Shown here in pieces: positions 23,056-32,462 of a stretch of 64,000 nt of DNA. The stretch lies in NCBI GenBank assembly GCA_011799875.1, contig CM022302.1, positions 182,892,942 through 182,956,941 on the forward strand, given 5' to 3'. The first letter of the stretch is position 1; every line of letters begins with the position of its first letter. The DNA comes from Thinopyrum elongatum. Lineage: Eukaryota > Streptophyta > Magnoliopsida > Poales > Poaceae. Both the position numbers and the translations under genes were made by a program. Below the pieces are notes generated by a model. It was not told where the DNA came from, ran no database searches, and was given only the letters and a program-made list of their open reading frames with translations.

Positions 23056-24155
23056 GGTGCGGCTGTCGGGGCCTGCCCGGCAGCCACCCTTTTGTACAAG
23101 CCTTGCCGATGTTGCATGTAACACTTTGTACAAAGCCAGGCACAGACCCTGAGCAACAGATAAATAAATGAAGCGCTGGGGGCCCCCGACAAGATTGCAT
23201 GCATGCATAAGCATATCATGAGCATAGCATGATCATGTAGATGAGGTCGCATGTAGCACTGTTTTCATCTGCACTAAGTTGTAGGGTTCTTGCCGTGGGC
23301 TTGGTCCCGAAGGGGAGAAATGAAGACAAGCCTACATAGCGGTCCCCGGCAAGTGAAACAGATAAGTTCCTTTTTATCCATATCTGTTCTGTAAAGAGAA
23401 AACTTGTGCATATGAAAACCTCGTCACCTTCGAAACATAGGTGCTCCCATCCTTTGTCCTGAACGTTGCTTCAGTCAAGGTGGTCACAGTGGCCTTTGAT
23501 GGAGAGGGTTCGACGATGGGCTGGTCCCTTTTTTATAGTTCTATGCCTGATAGGCCATGCCCTATGGCAGCAAACTAAAGGTACCGACAGGATAGCTTGC
23601 CGGAGGAAACTTGTTTACTTAAACGTATAGAGGCACCTCACCTCTGCGTGGACATGATACATGCACAAGTACCCGGCAAGGCTTGTCTTTTTCATTAATA
23701 TGCTGATAAGCAAGTACAGATCTTACAGAACATTAACATGGATATAGAAGATTACATAATTTAGACTAAAGATTGGCAAGTGCCTATATGTTTTAGACTG
23801 AAAAAAGATAAGTGCCTCGTAATGCCTTTCTTGTCCCTCTCCTTCTAGGCACTACGGTGGGAGGTGTAGAAGGCAAAAGGAGCGCCTGGGCAGAAGCCCA
23901 GCCTGACCCCGTCAGGGACTGGCGGGAAGCAGCCTGACAAGATTGAGAGGGCGCAGGCGAAGGTGATGGTGAAGAGGGCAGCAGAAGAATCCCCCTGAGA
24001 GGAAGCCTGTCGGGGTCTAGCTGGAAGGATGCTGGAGGAGCCGAGGGCACCGCCCCCACCTCTGCATCCAGCTCCCCGGCAAATCGCCTTGTGGGGAAGG
24101 AGATGCAGGAGCAGATGATGGTGCCGCCGCCTGACGGTGATGGTGCGGCTGGCAT
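23056..24155 (+). other. Non-coding stretch between pol and the antisense ORF of the Tat-type element
   Basis: No conserved coding domain is seen on either strand. The sequence has the same GC-rich, GGCAAG-rich style as the LTRs, with TTGCCGGGG-like words, and is the normal untranslated tail of a Tat element. The Ser/Pro-rich minus-strand open frames at 23793-24271 overlap the end of the antisense gene in other frames and are not called. Confidence 0.5.
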
Positions 24156-25926
24156 TCAGTCGGAGTCGGAGCCGTCGTCCTCCCCGTTGGTGCCGTCGTC
24201 ATCGCCGTCACTGTCCTCCTCGTCGCTATCACTCGAGGAGGAGCTTTCATCGTCAGTCGAGCTCTCCGCACAGCACCCTAAGCGAGCACCCGAGCACCCG
24301 AAGACCTTGACGGAGAGAAGATCGGCCTCCATTAATTTAAAATGGAGGGCGTGAGCAAAGGTCTTCCAACCGCGACGGAAGAGCATGACATGGGGGCGGG
24401 GAAATCCACATCTACCCGCATGCTGCCATTACAGCAACCCCTCATGTGCAGCTTCAACGTGTGCAACTGTTCGAGCTCCATCACCCTCACAAATGGAGTA
24501 GGGAGACGGAGGCAGGCCCGGCCCTGAGGGGGGCAGGGGGCGGCCGCCCCGGGCACCTGGACGGAGGGGCCCCCATCAAGGGTGTGCTTAGGCCAGCTGC
24601 TGCGTGGACTGAAAAGAAGGATACTGCCATTCTGGCTCAAGTTACCGCGTATGGAAGAGAGAGTCCGGCTAATAGCGCACCAGAATATTAGCGATCGTGG
24701 ATTGAGTCAGCCTTCCATGATAGATGCATCAATTATGGGGTTGCGGATTCACGCATGCATGAGGCACGGCGTCCGCGGCGATGGCGGCGGCTGCTGCGGA
24801 TGCTTTTTTGCCTGTTCGTCTCGCGGGTCACGTCGCACCCTCTCGCATGATCGATAATCACCATCACCTCCTCATCTATATGCACCTCGACTGCGAGATT
24901 ATCACCAAGCCGAGAACTGATTCTTGAGAAGAAGGTATGTATACCCTAGCTATTTTGCTTTTGCCCGTGGTCGTTGTTCCCATGCATAGGGATTGATAAT
25001 CCATTGATTGGCCGTTGGTAGGGATAGATATGATTAGGCTTTGTCATTTGTGAGTCCAGTGTGATGATTAGTACGATTTTATCGAGTTGATTTAGTTTCT
25101 GGATAGCTTTGCTACCGCCAATTTTTTTATAGCTTTGCATTAATTCTCAACTTCTAATGGCACGTCCAATTGAGAGACCTTGATGCGATGCTTAGGGCAA
25201 TATATAAATTCTAACAAAAAATACATATGATCTGTCAAAGAGTCCCTACCTGTTGTGCTAATTGCAGTCTATAGATGCTTCCCTATTAAATTGATTTGAC
25301 TGCATCCGTTCTTTGCTTTCTAGAACGTAGAGATGCAAGCACTCGTTTGCTAAAAGAAGCCAGTCCTTCATTTTCTTATTAGATGGTTAATCTTTTTTTA
25401 GAATGCTTTGGATTTGATAGCCCTTCCAATTCTGCCACCTCATGAGTAAATAATTTGTCGGGCACAAGATCGAATCCTCGGATCATATTGGAAGTGGGGG
25501 GAAACCACTAAAAAATTGGTCCCCATGACATACTCTAAGGGCCCCGAGCTTTAGTTTCGCCCCGGGCCCCTAAAATCTCAGGACCGGCCCTGGACGGAGG
25601 CAGCCGCGCGGGGACCTGTGTAGTCTGATGATGAGCTCCAGCGGTTGATCTCCGACGTGGCCTTCCGGTGGGGGTTGAGAGGCCGGGGGAGGTGCAATCA
25701 AAGTACCTCCCCGTCCTCCTCGACCCCGGGCACCACGATGGCCACGACCTCGCCCCCTCCCACCTCCTCTCGCGGCAGGCTCCGTCCCCGAGTTTTCAGT
25801 AGGAGGAGGGAGGTGCCATCGAGTGGAAGCCCTCGTCGCCACCGCCGGAGAGCCACCACGTCCTTGCCCTGTCACCATGATGGGCAAGGAATGCTCAGGA
25901 AGGGAAGGAGTGAAGCCTATGGGCAA
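24156..25926 (-). pseudogene. Antisense ORF in the Tat-type element: Arg/Gly-rich region, B3-like domain, acidic tail (split by a hAT-like insertion)
   Basis: On the minus strand an ORF opens at 25926, runs through an Arg/Gly-rich stretch (GGGRGRGRGHRGARGRG), then GDQPLELIIRLHRSPRGCLR, where it meets the hAT-like element at 25592. Beyond the element at 24512 the same frame resumes with LPTPFVRVMELEQ and LRGCC-like text. A one-base shift near 24390 leads to RRGWKTFAHAL, HFKLMEADLLSVKVFGCSG and a Ser/Asp/Glu-rich tail. The pattern LP..F...ME, then GWKTF.., then L.FKL...LLSVKVFG matches the plant B3 DNA-binding fold. Additional ORFs, some antisense, are known in the Tat lineage (maize Grande carries one antisense). 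This copy is broken by the insertion and the frameshift. Confidence 0.65.
24513..25592. mobile_element. hAT-like non-autonomous element (1,080 bp) with perfect 8-bp target duplication
   Basis: The ends are CAGGCCCGGCCCTGAG and, inverted, CAGGGCCGGTCCTGAG. GACGGAGG is duplicated exactly on both sides (24505-24512 and 25593-25600). The interior shows no transposase. CAGGGCCGG-type termini with 8-bp duplications are typical of a hAT group common in plants. It lies within the antisense B3-like ORF. Confidence 0.88.
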
Positions 25927-26429
25927 ACGCCCCGCTCACGCCCCCTTTTATAGGCGAACGGGGCAGGGGGCTGGCTCCTTAACTTGGAGGCAACCACCCC
26001 GCCCCTCCAATCCAGCACCCCCTACGCCATCAATGGCTCGGGGAATCAAGGCCAACCCTCTGCACCAATCCACAACGCCTGGTTTTCTGCCATGGCGCTC
26101 ATTCCCGCGCCCTCCGCATCCGCCACCAACCCTGTGCAATGCATGCAACACACATGGCGGAAGCACCGGAGGCAGGGAAGCTAATGGAATGGCAGTTACA
26201 GCCCCATGAACGTGGGACGTGGGTGGCCCACGGATCATGGCTTGGATTCCCCCTTGTAACGCCTTGCGCGACGCACGGGAAAATTGGAAACTGACTCAAG
26301 CATAGGTTAATGAAGAAGCAAAGAAGATCTCAAAGGACGAGCTACTGCAACCCGCTTGCCTATGTACTAGACAGGGCCTACCCCGATGACGCTCAGCAGC
26401 GCGTTCAGGCTAGGCCCGGGGGCTCCTAT
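25927..26429 (+). other. 3' untranslated region and polypurine tract of the Tat-type element
   Basis: Open frames on both strands here are short and lack known domains. The stretch ends AGGCCCGGGGGCTCC at 26413-26427, a purine-rich tract immediately before the 3' LTR. On the minus strand it would be upstream of the antisense ORF at 25926 and could hold its promoter; I see no clear motif. Confidence 0.5.
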
Positions 26430-27341
26430 TGGTGCAACAAACCCCCAGGTGTGTTGCCCGGACTGTACACAGGCTCAAAAGCAAGGTTACGGCATTCAAG
26501 ACAAGTCCAAGCAGAAGAGATAGCTCTTTGAGAAATCAAAGGGTGGATCAAGAAGACCAAGACCAACTAAACAAGCAAGATATCACTAAGGAAAAACCTC
26601 CCTTGCCGGGTAGGTGAGCCTGGCGAGGTCGAGGTTACCCCAACACAAGCCTCAAGACTCCCCCGACAGGCTTGCCGGGGACGCCAAGGGCGGATTACCC
26701 CGCCAAAGCTCCACCGCTCCACCTCACAGCAACGTAAGTCACCTATCAGTGGGTGTCGAGCCCCCAAGTGACTATGTGGCTGTTATTTGGTACGTGGTAG
26801 GCCATTTCTAAGGAAGAACACCCCCAATGACACCCGTCCAGGTGACATGTCGCACGGACAGGCAAAAAGGTGGCTGAATGGCACGACAAGGCTTGCCGGG
26901 CTATGCTACGATGTGACACTAAGCGGTGCATTTAATGCGCCCTGTCCTGTCTACAGAGTTAGGTATGATAGCACTGTGGCTATCTAATCGTTGGATAAAT
27001 GACTGTTTTGCCATTGTGGTGACCCCTTGACCTATAAAAGGAGGTCTGTGGCTACCTTAGAAAGGATTCGGACCCTTGTAAGCTCGCACGTGCGTAGTTG
27101 CTCTCTCCCCGAGGTGACCTTGCTGGGCTAAAGCGCTGCGTCTCCACCACGGTCCTTTCATCAATCCACCAAAGCAGGAGTAGGGTTTTACACCTCGCGG
27201 CAGCCCGAACTTGGGTAAAACTGCCTGTGTCATCGTTGTCGTGCTGTTCTATGCTTTCCGCTCTTTGTGCAATGCTCTCTTCCCCCTTGCCGAACCACAA
27301 GGGGCCGATGGCCCCATAGGTGGCCGTGTGATACCACGACA
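26430..27341 (+). repeat. 3' LTR of the Tat-type element
   Basis: This direct copy of 15631-16544 starts TGGTGCAACAAACC (a small change from TGTCGGTGCAAC in the 5' LTR) and ends ...TACCACGACA, followed by the duplicated CATTT. It has the same TATA-like CCTATAAAAGGAGG near 27031. Confidence 0.9.
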
Positions 27342-29140
27342 CATTTGTTCAATTGCAATTGTTGCGAAATCTGATGAATGTTCTTCCCGTGGACACTATT
27401 TGTTCAATTGCATATTGTGGTGAATTTGCTTTTTGCGTGCCGATTCAAATGGGATATTTTTGCTTTAACCTGGCAGTTGTTGGGCACACGGTTCAACTAA
27501 ATGAGTGTGTGCAATCCACATCAGAAAGCATACGTCAATCGTAGCGAAACCTTCAGTGATACACATCAGATCGTAGCCAATTTACAGCACTACTACGTGT
27601 GTGTAGGGTCTCCGGAACGGTTTGCGATACCACATTATCGCACAAGAGAGCTCAGAGTAAATTGTGCCCATTGTAAAATACAATCCCACTCGTAAATTTT
27701 TCAGGATACGTGTGGTATCCCAAACGGAAAGCACACTTCACTCATATCGCAACTGTCGGTGATACACAACAAATCACAAACGATCTGCAACACTTGTATG
27801 TGTGCGAAGGGGCTCTTGAACCGTTTGTGATAACACATTATTACACACGGTAATTGTTCACCAAACGTGTGTGATAGTGTCATGCATGGCAGGCGAGTTC
27901 CGCAGAAAACTCGTGTGCGATGGGGCACATATCACACACAATTCATAAGTTGGCCCGTGTGCCTTAGATACTGTTTCCTGAATGGTTCAGTACAAAACAC
28001 TGTTTGGTTTCACTACATCATTAGAAATGTTTGATCACCAATCCCACACGTTTGCCAGAATGTGGTGTGTGTGATGTGTTGCTGCATCGCATACGATTAC
28101 ATTTGGCAACGCGTCTACATCATGGCTCCCTATCCCCGACGGTTTTTTGGTCGTGTGGGAAGGACCCCCTATTGCCCACACTCACTAGGCGACGGTTTAA
28201 AATGCCGTCACGGAAAGGGGTTAAAAACCATTTGTATAGCAGGTCGTTGTACCAGTGGAAGATGGAGACTCAATAAAAATAAAAATTGCATAAAAGTAAA
28301 TAGATAGGCCCTTTGCAGAGGGAAGCGGAGATTTGTAGAGGTGACAGAGCTCAAAGCTTAAATTGAGAGATAAAATTGTTTTGAGAGGCATGCTTTTCCT
28401 GTCAACGAAAACGACCGAGAATTCCCAACACTGGTACAACAAGGTGCTATACAAACGGTTTTTAACCCCTTTCCGTGATGGCATTTTGAACCGTCGCCAA
28501 GTGAGTGTGTGCGATACGGGGGTCCTTCCCACATGACCCAGAAACCATCAGGGATAGGGAGCCTTGATGCATACAGTTGTCCCTATAAAACTGTTTCTGA
28601 TATCTTGAATATCCCAAACGCTTCATCCTTGCTACTCGTTTGTGCTCGCATTGCCATCGCAGTAGGTATTCTGTGGTGCTACGTTTACGATGCACGGCCC
28701 ATCACAAACGGTTCATGATTATAGAACATGTATGATAAGCACACAATCACACACATTCACTTTTCCCGAACCGTATGCGATAACTAATTAAGAAGATTAG
28801 CTAATCATCGTATGAGTGTCAGTTAGGATTACGAAACATCGGACCGCCGTAACATCATCGTACATGATAACTATCGCACACGCTATTCTGTGGTGCAACG
28901 TTTATGATGCGTACCACATCAGAAACAGTTCATGGTTGCGAATCGTGTATGATAAGGCAACTATCACAAATGTTTAGTTTGCCCGCACCGTTTGTGATAT
29001 TGTCTGACATCACACACGCTTTGCAAACGGCAACTGTGTGCATGCTCGCACACGTTTCCTCTCTATGAACCATGCCGGATTATGGTGTATATCACAAACG
29101 TTTGTGTTTTACCGACCATGTGCGCCGTAACGACCCGCAG
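27342..29140. repeat. Internal block of terminus-like repeats in the CACTA
   Basis: Dozens of short words like those of the element ends are packed here in both directions: GGCACACGGTTCA, GAACGGTTTGCGATACCAC, TATCGCACA, GAACCGTTTGTGATAAC, AAACGTGTGTGATA and ACAAACGGTTCATGATT. Open frames (for example 27501-27695 and 28031-28307) are short and disagree between neighbouring repeats, so I treat the block as non-coding. It may be the remains of a truncated CACTA end, an internal duplication of the subterminal region, or a dense cluster of binding sites. Confidence 0.7.
28117..28575. repeat. Long inverted repeat (about 140-bp arms, 170-bp spacer)
   Basis: The left arm (about 28117-28258) contains CTCCCTATCCCCGACGG, GTGGGAAGGACCCCC, GGCGACGGTTTAAAATGCC and AAAGGGGTTAAAAACC. 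The right arm (about 28432-28575) carries the same words in inverted order with scattered differences. The spacer contains TAGGCCCTTTGCAGAGGGAAG, which closely matches 57585-57605 of the Athila-type element. A transcript could fold into a long hairpin. Confidence 0.75.
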
Positions 29141-29904
29141 AGCGTAATTTCACCATAATTTAATTGCTCCTATTTCAAATTGTACCGGATTTGAATTTGA
29201 AAGTCTGCTATAGCTTCATTCATATCCATCAGGTTCAAACAACCAATGCATTATTCGATTCACAGGTACATATGTTCAAGAATTAAATAAGCACCAAATA
29301 AAGAATGATGAACCACACTTGTATACTTGTACTATTAAAGATGGTAAAGAAAGAGGCGAAATACATTATGGTTGCTGAACAAGGTGAAGCGGAATGCCCA
29401 TATTGTGCCCTCCTCCATGCAGAAGGCACGCACGACTCTAGTCCAACCCCTTGTGATGGAAGACCGCCCATCCTAAACATCTAGATAATCATCATGTTCT
29501 GGTAGAAATACTTTAACCTTTGCATGCCCACCAATGATGTAGTTTGAGAGGTAATCTTGAGTAAACTGCTTTGGGAACCACTGCAAAGGAAAAATATTTA
29601 GACATTGTCATCTAACACAACTCATTATGGGCAGTAAAAAGAAGGCTGCAGAGTTCTTACTTACCATCCTGCAGTTCGCTGTTGTCTTGGATAAAGTGTA
29701 AACAAATTGTTTAATTGCCATCTTTTGACCCATTTTACTAACAATCTTTATCAGCTTCCTCACTTGATGCTGGTTCATCAATATCTCATTGCCCCACACA
29801 AAGAAAGGGTCGAAGCGCGGATCTTTACCAATGACATATGTACCTAAAAGCACCAAGTTAATATTAGAAGCTAAACAACAATTGCACAATGATCTAGTAC
29901 AACA

Positions 29905-29994
29905 CTCCCTCCATCCCATTATATAATATCTTATAACATCCAATATACTCACATATTGGATGAATTAACATCTTATATTATGGGCCGGAGGGAG
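29905..29994. mobile_element. Short Stowaway-like MITE
   Basis: The 90-bp sequence begins CTCCCTCCATCCCATTATAT and ends with the inverted counterpart (TATTATGGGCCGGAGGGAG). The terminus fits the Stowaway CTCCCTCCGT consensus, but TA is not present on both sides, so the target duplication is not clear. It lies in an intron-like part of the B3-like gene. Confidence 0.6.
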
Positions 29995-30679
29995 TTTATC
30001 GAATTTTTACAAATTATCGGTTGATTAACTGCTGCTGTGTCATTGTTGTTGCTGTTGCTGCTCTTCTATGTATATCTAGACATCATCAGAACATTAAGGT
30101 AACACTCTTCCTTGTTGCTATGTAGCCTAGGATTGCATATTTAGACATTCAGTATAGTGCATGTTGCTATGTACCCTCAAATATATTACATATGGCCCTA
30201 GTTAACCTAACGATAAATGGGTTACAGATATATTCAGTTAAAAGTTTGATTCACCAATTAGTCCCTTATCAGCCCCCAGCCTATATGGTACCAGCTACCG
30301 ATATCTTGAACAGTGAGTATATATAAGCCATGGGATGAAACTAACCTCGATGGAAAACAACAGTCGTTCCCAAAATTGTCCTGTGTAAGTACATCAAGAG
30401 GCATGTTAAGCACAACAGGCTAAACATCAACCAAATATATCCATGGCAGACAAAATAATCTCCAAAAGATAGCTTCAGTGTGCAGGTTTAAGCACGCTAG
30501 TTAAGCAAAACAAGCGAAAAGGTGTGTTAATTGCAACAGGCCTAACATTTAACAACAAGCAAACATAGTCATTCAAACTGGTATTGTGCCGGTCTAAGCA
30601 CACTGGTTATTGTTAAATAAAAATGGAAAGGCGTGTTAGCTACAACATGCAGCAACCAAATGTAGTCATTCATAGTGGT

Positions 30680-31030
30680 ATTGTTGAAACTGGTATTGAT
30701 GAAATTGAACTGCACAGTTCATACTTGCACATATAGAACATCACGTTGTGAATAACTGGAATAAACAAGGCATACTACGAACAACCAAAGATAGCATTTG
30801 AAACTAGACATATGCTAACTACAAACAAACGAACAACCAAAAAACTTTAAAAGAGGCATATGCTAGCTATAACAGGCTTAACAGCAAGCAAATATATGCA
30901 TTCCTATCGGTATGTTTAAAACTGGTATTGATGAAAATGTACTACACAGTAAATAGTTGCACATATAGAGCATCACATTGTGAACAACTGAAATAAACAA
31001 GGCATACTGCAAACAACCAAATACGGCAAT
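30680..31030 (+). repeat. Diverged direct repeat, about 115-bp unit at 230-bp spacing
   Basis: AAACTGGTATTGATGAAA, CACATATAGA-CATCAC, GTGAA-AACTG and AATAAACAAGGCATACT occur in the same order at 30680-30795 and 30910-31030. Weaker relatives (GCAACAGGCCTAAC, AAACTGGTATTG) extend upstream to about 30480. There is no coding sign. It lies within the intron-like region of the minus-strand B3-like gene. Confidence 0.6.
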
Positions 31031-31839
31031 TAAAACTGGACATATTCTCACTACACTACAAAAGGGACTCGACAAAACAAATCATGGGTTCCCCCCTGTG
31101 AAGAGGCCCGGCAAAACAAATCATGGGTTTCCTCACTTGTCACAGATGGGCTCGTTCCCGTGGGAAGAGCATGGACCCTGAGTGCGCTCCATGTTGTCAC
31201 AGATGGGCTCCTTCCCCTTGGAAGATCACGGCTGTAGGGTGCCCTCCCTGATGTCGCAGACGGGTTCTTTCCCCTTGGAAGAGCAGACGGGCTCTTTCCC
31301 CTTGGAAGAGCCGGAGAGGGTGCCCTCCTCGTGGTTGCCGTCGATGAGGTCTGACTTGGAAGCTGTGGATCCCAAGCCAGCGTTGCAGAATGTGTGCTTC
31401 AGAAATGACAAAAGGGGATCGATGGAGATGTAGGATGGTAAATTCTTGACAGCGAGCCAGAGGAGATAAGTGGCGGTGCCATGGATGAGATCGATGGCGG
31501 TTGAACCCGAGGGGTTGGGGTGGGCCACTTAACCTGTGACATAGCCCGCGTCAGGCCGTCGCTGTCGACGACCTCGATGTCGTAGCCGGCGCCCGCGACA
31601 TACTCACATACTCTAGCCTGCTAATTGAGTGCCTGCGGTCAGTAATGGTCATCAGCTTCCTCGGCGGCCACCTCGATGACATCGGGCGAAGAGGCCGTGA
31701 TACACCACTTTTGGGCTAGTCGCTCCTCAAGCTCCACGGGAAGTGTAGCTGGGCTTAGGCTGCGACGCTCTGTAGTGGGGGATGGGGATCTGTGGGAAAG
31801 GGGACGTTTGGCAGGCGTCATCTAAGAAACTCAGGGCGG

Positions 31840-32460
31840 CCTGGGTATGGAGATCGGCTGGTAAGCTGCACGGGAAAACTGGCAGATGTTGAAAATAGAG
31901 GCCTTGTGGCGGCGGCGACGACCTTGCTAGGGTTTCGAGCGAGGGAGGGGTTGTGGTGGGGGGTGTGTGTGTGTGTGCGTGCGCACGCGCACCTGAGGAG
32001 GTTTTGGGGTGTGTGTGTGTGGGGGGGGTGTTTGAGGAAATGACATGGCTACTGAAAATTTTACTACGCGGGAGTCAAATGCGGGAGTGAAATGCCGAGG
32101 CTATTGAAAATTTGGATGATGGTGCATCGCACACGGTCCGGAAATAACAACCGTGTGTTATGAAACAGAAAAACGCTCGAGCTGGCCAGATATTTTCTAG
32201 GGATACAGGCGGGAGCGGGAACAACAAACATCACACATGGTCGAAACATAATAACCGTGTGTTATCAAGCAGAAAAAACCTGCAGGCGGGTAGATATTTT
32301 TGAGAGGGGAAGCCTCGTGGAGCCCAATGTATTGTGCAGATGTGCGTGACAGGGGCACCGGCGTGGCACACGGTTAGTGTGAGTGAATCGTGTCTGTTGC
32401 ATCATCCGACTTGTCTAATGTTCATAAATTTGGCGAAAATTACGCGGGAAAGGGTCAAAA
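31840..32460. promoter_or_regulatory. Upstream region of the minus-strand B3-like gene with terminus-like hairpins
   Basis: A (GT)n-rich tract at 31961-31992 is followed by the hairpin CACACGGT (32130-32137) and ACCGTGTG (32150-32157). A diverged second copy is near 32237-32267 (CACATGGTCG...ATAACCGTGTGTTA), and CACACGGTTAGTGTGAG lies near 32368. These words are the same as in the CACTA ends. The promoter role is inferred only from position. Confidence 0.4.
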
Positions 32461-32462
32461 CA

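Larger units (their letters stand above)
15631..27341 (+). mobile_element. Complete Ty3/gypsy element of the Tat type, 11.7 kb, inserted in the CACTA
   Basis: Both LTRs are present, and the element is flanked by a perfect 5-bp duplication CATTT (15626-15630 and 27342-27346). The order is 5' LTR, PBS, gag, protease, reverse transcriptase, RNase H, a second archaeal-type RNase H, integrase, a long region with an antisense ORF, PPT and 3' LTR. A second RNase H between RT/RNase H and integrase marks the Tat lineage (Ogre/Retand group). In the first 280 aligned LTR bases I counted about 13 differences by eye, so this is not a recent insertion. I do not assign a family name. Confidence 0.9.
29335..31821 (-). 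pseudogene. B3-like domain gene carried by the CACTA (several exons, minus strand)
   Basis: The ATG at 31821 opens a Pro/Ser-rich start (MTPAKRPLSHRSPSPTTERR). Probable further coding text lies at 31590-31228 and includes two tandem copies of SSKGKEPVC. Two clear exons follow far downstream. Exon 29843-29665 reads YVIGKDPRFDPFFVWGNE and MAIKQFVYTLSKTTANCRM, then a GT donor. Exon 29580-29335 reads WFPKQFTQDYLSNYIIGGHA, FLPEHDDYLDV, an in-frame TAG, then DGRSSITRGWTRVVRAFCME and GTIWAFRFT before TAA. Those two exons join in phase. GW-x-x-VV-x-AF...GTIWAFRF at the C-terminus resembles the end of a B3 DNA-binding domain. The intervening kilobase is intron-like, with a MITE and repeats. The exact 5' exon structure is uncertain. 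Confidence 0.5.

Noticed and set aside
31057..31070. CACTACAAAAGGG, which looks like a CACTA-type terminus
   Set aside because: I found no matching inverted end or target duplication for it in the window; it may be chance.
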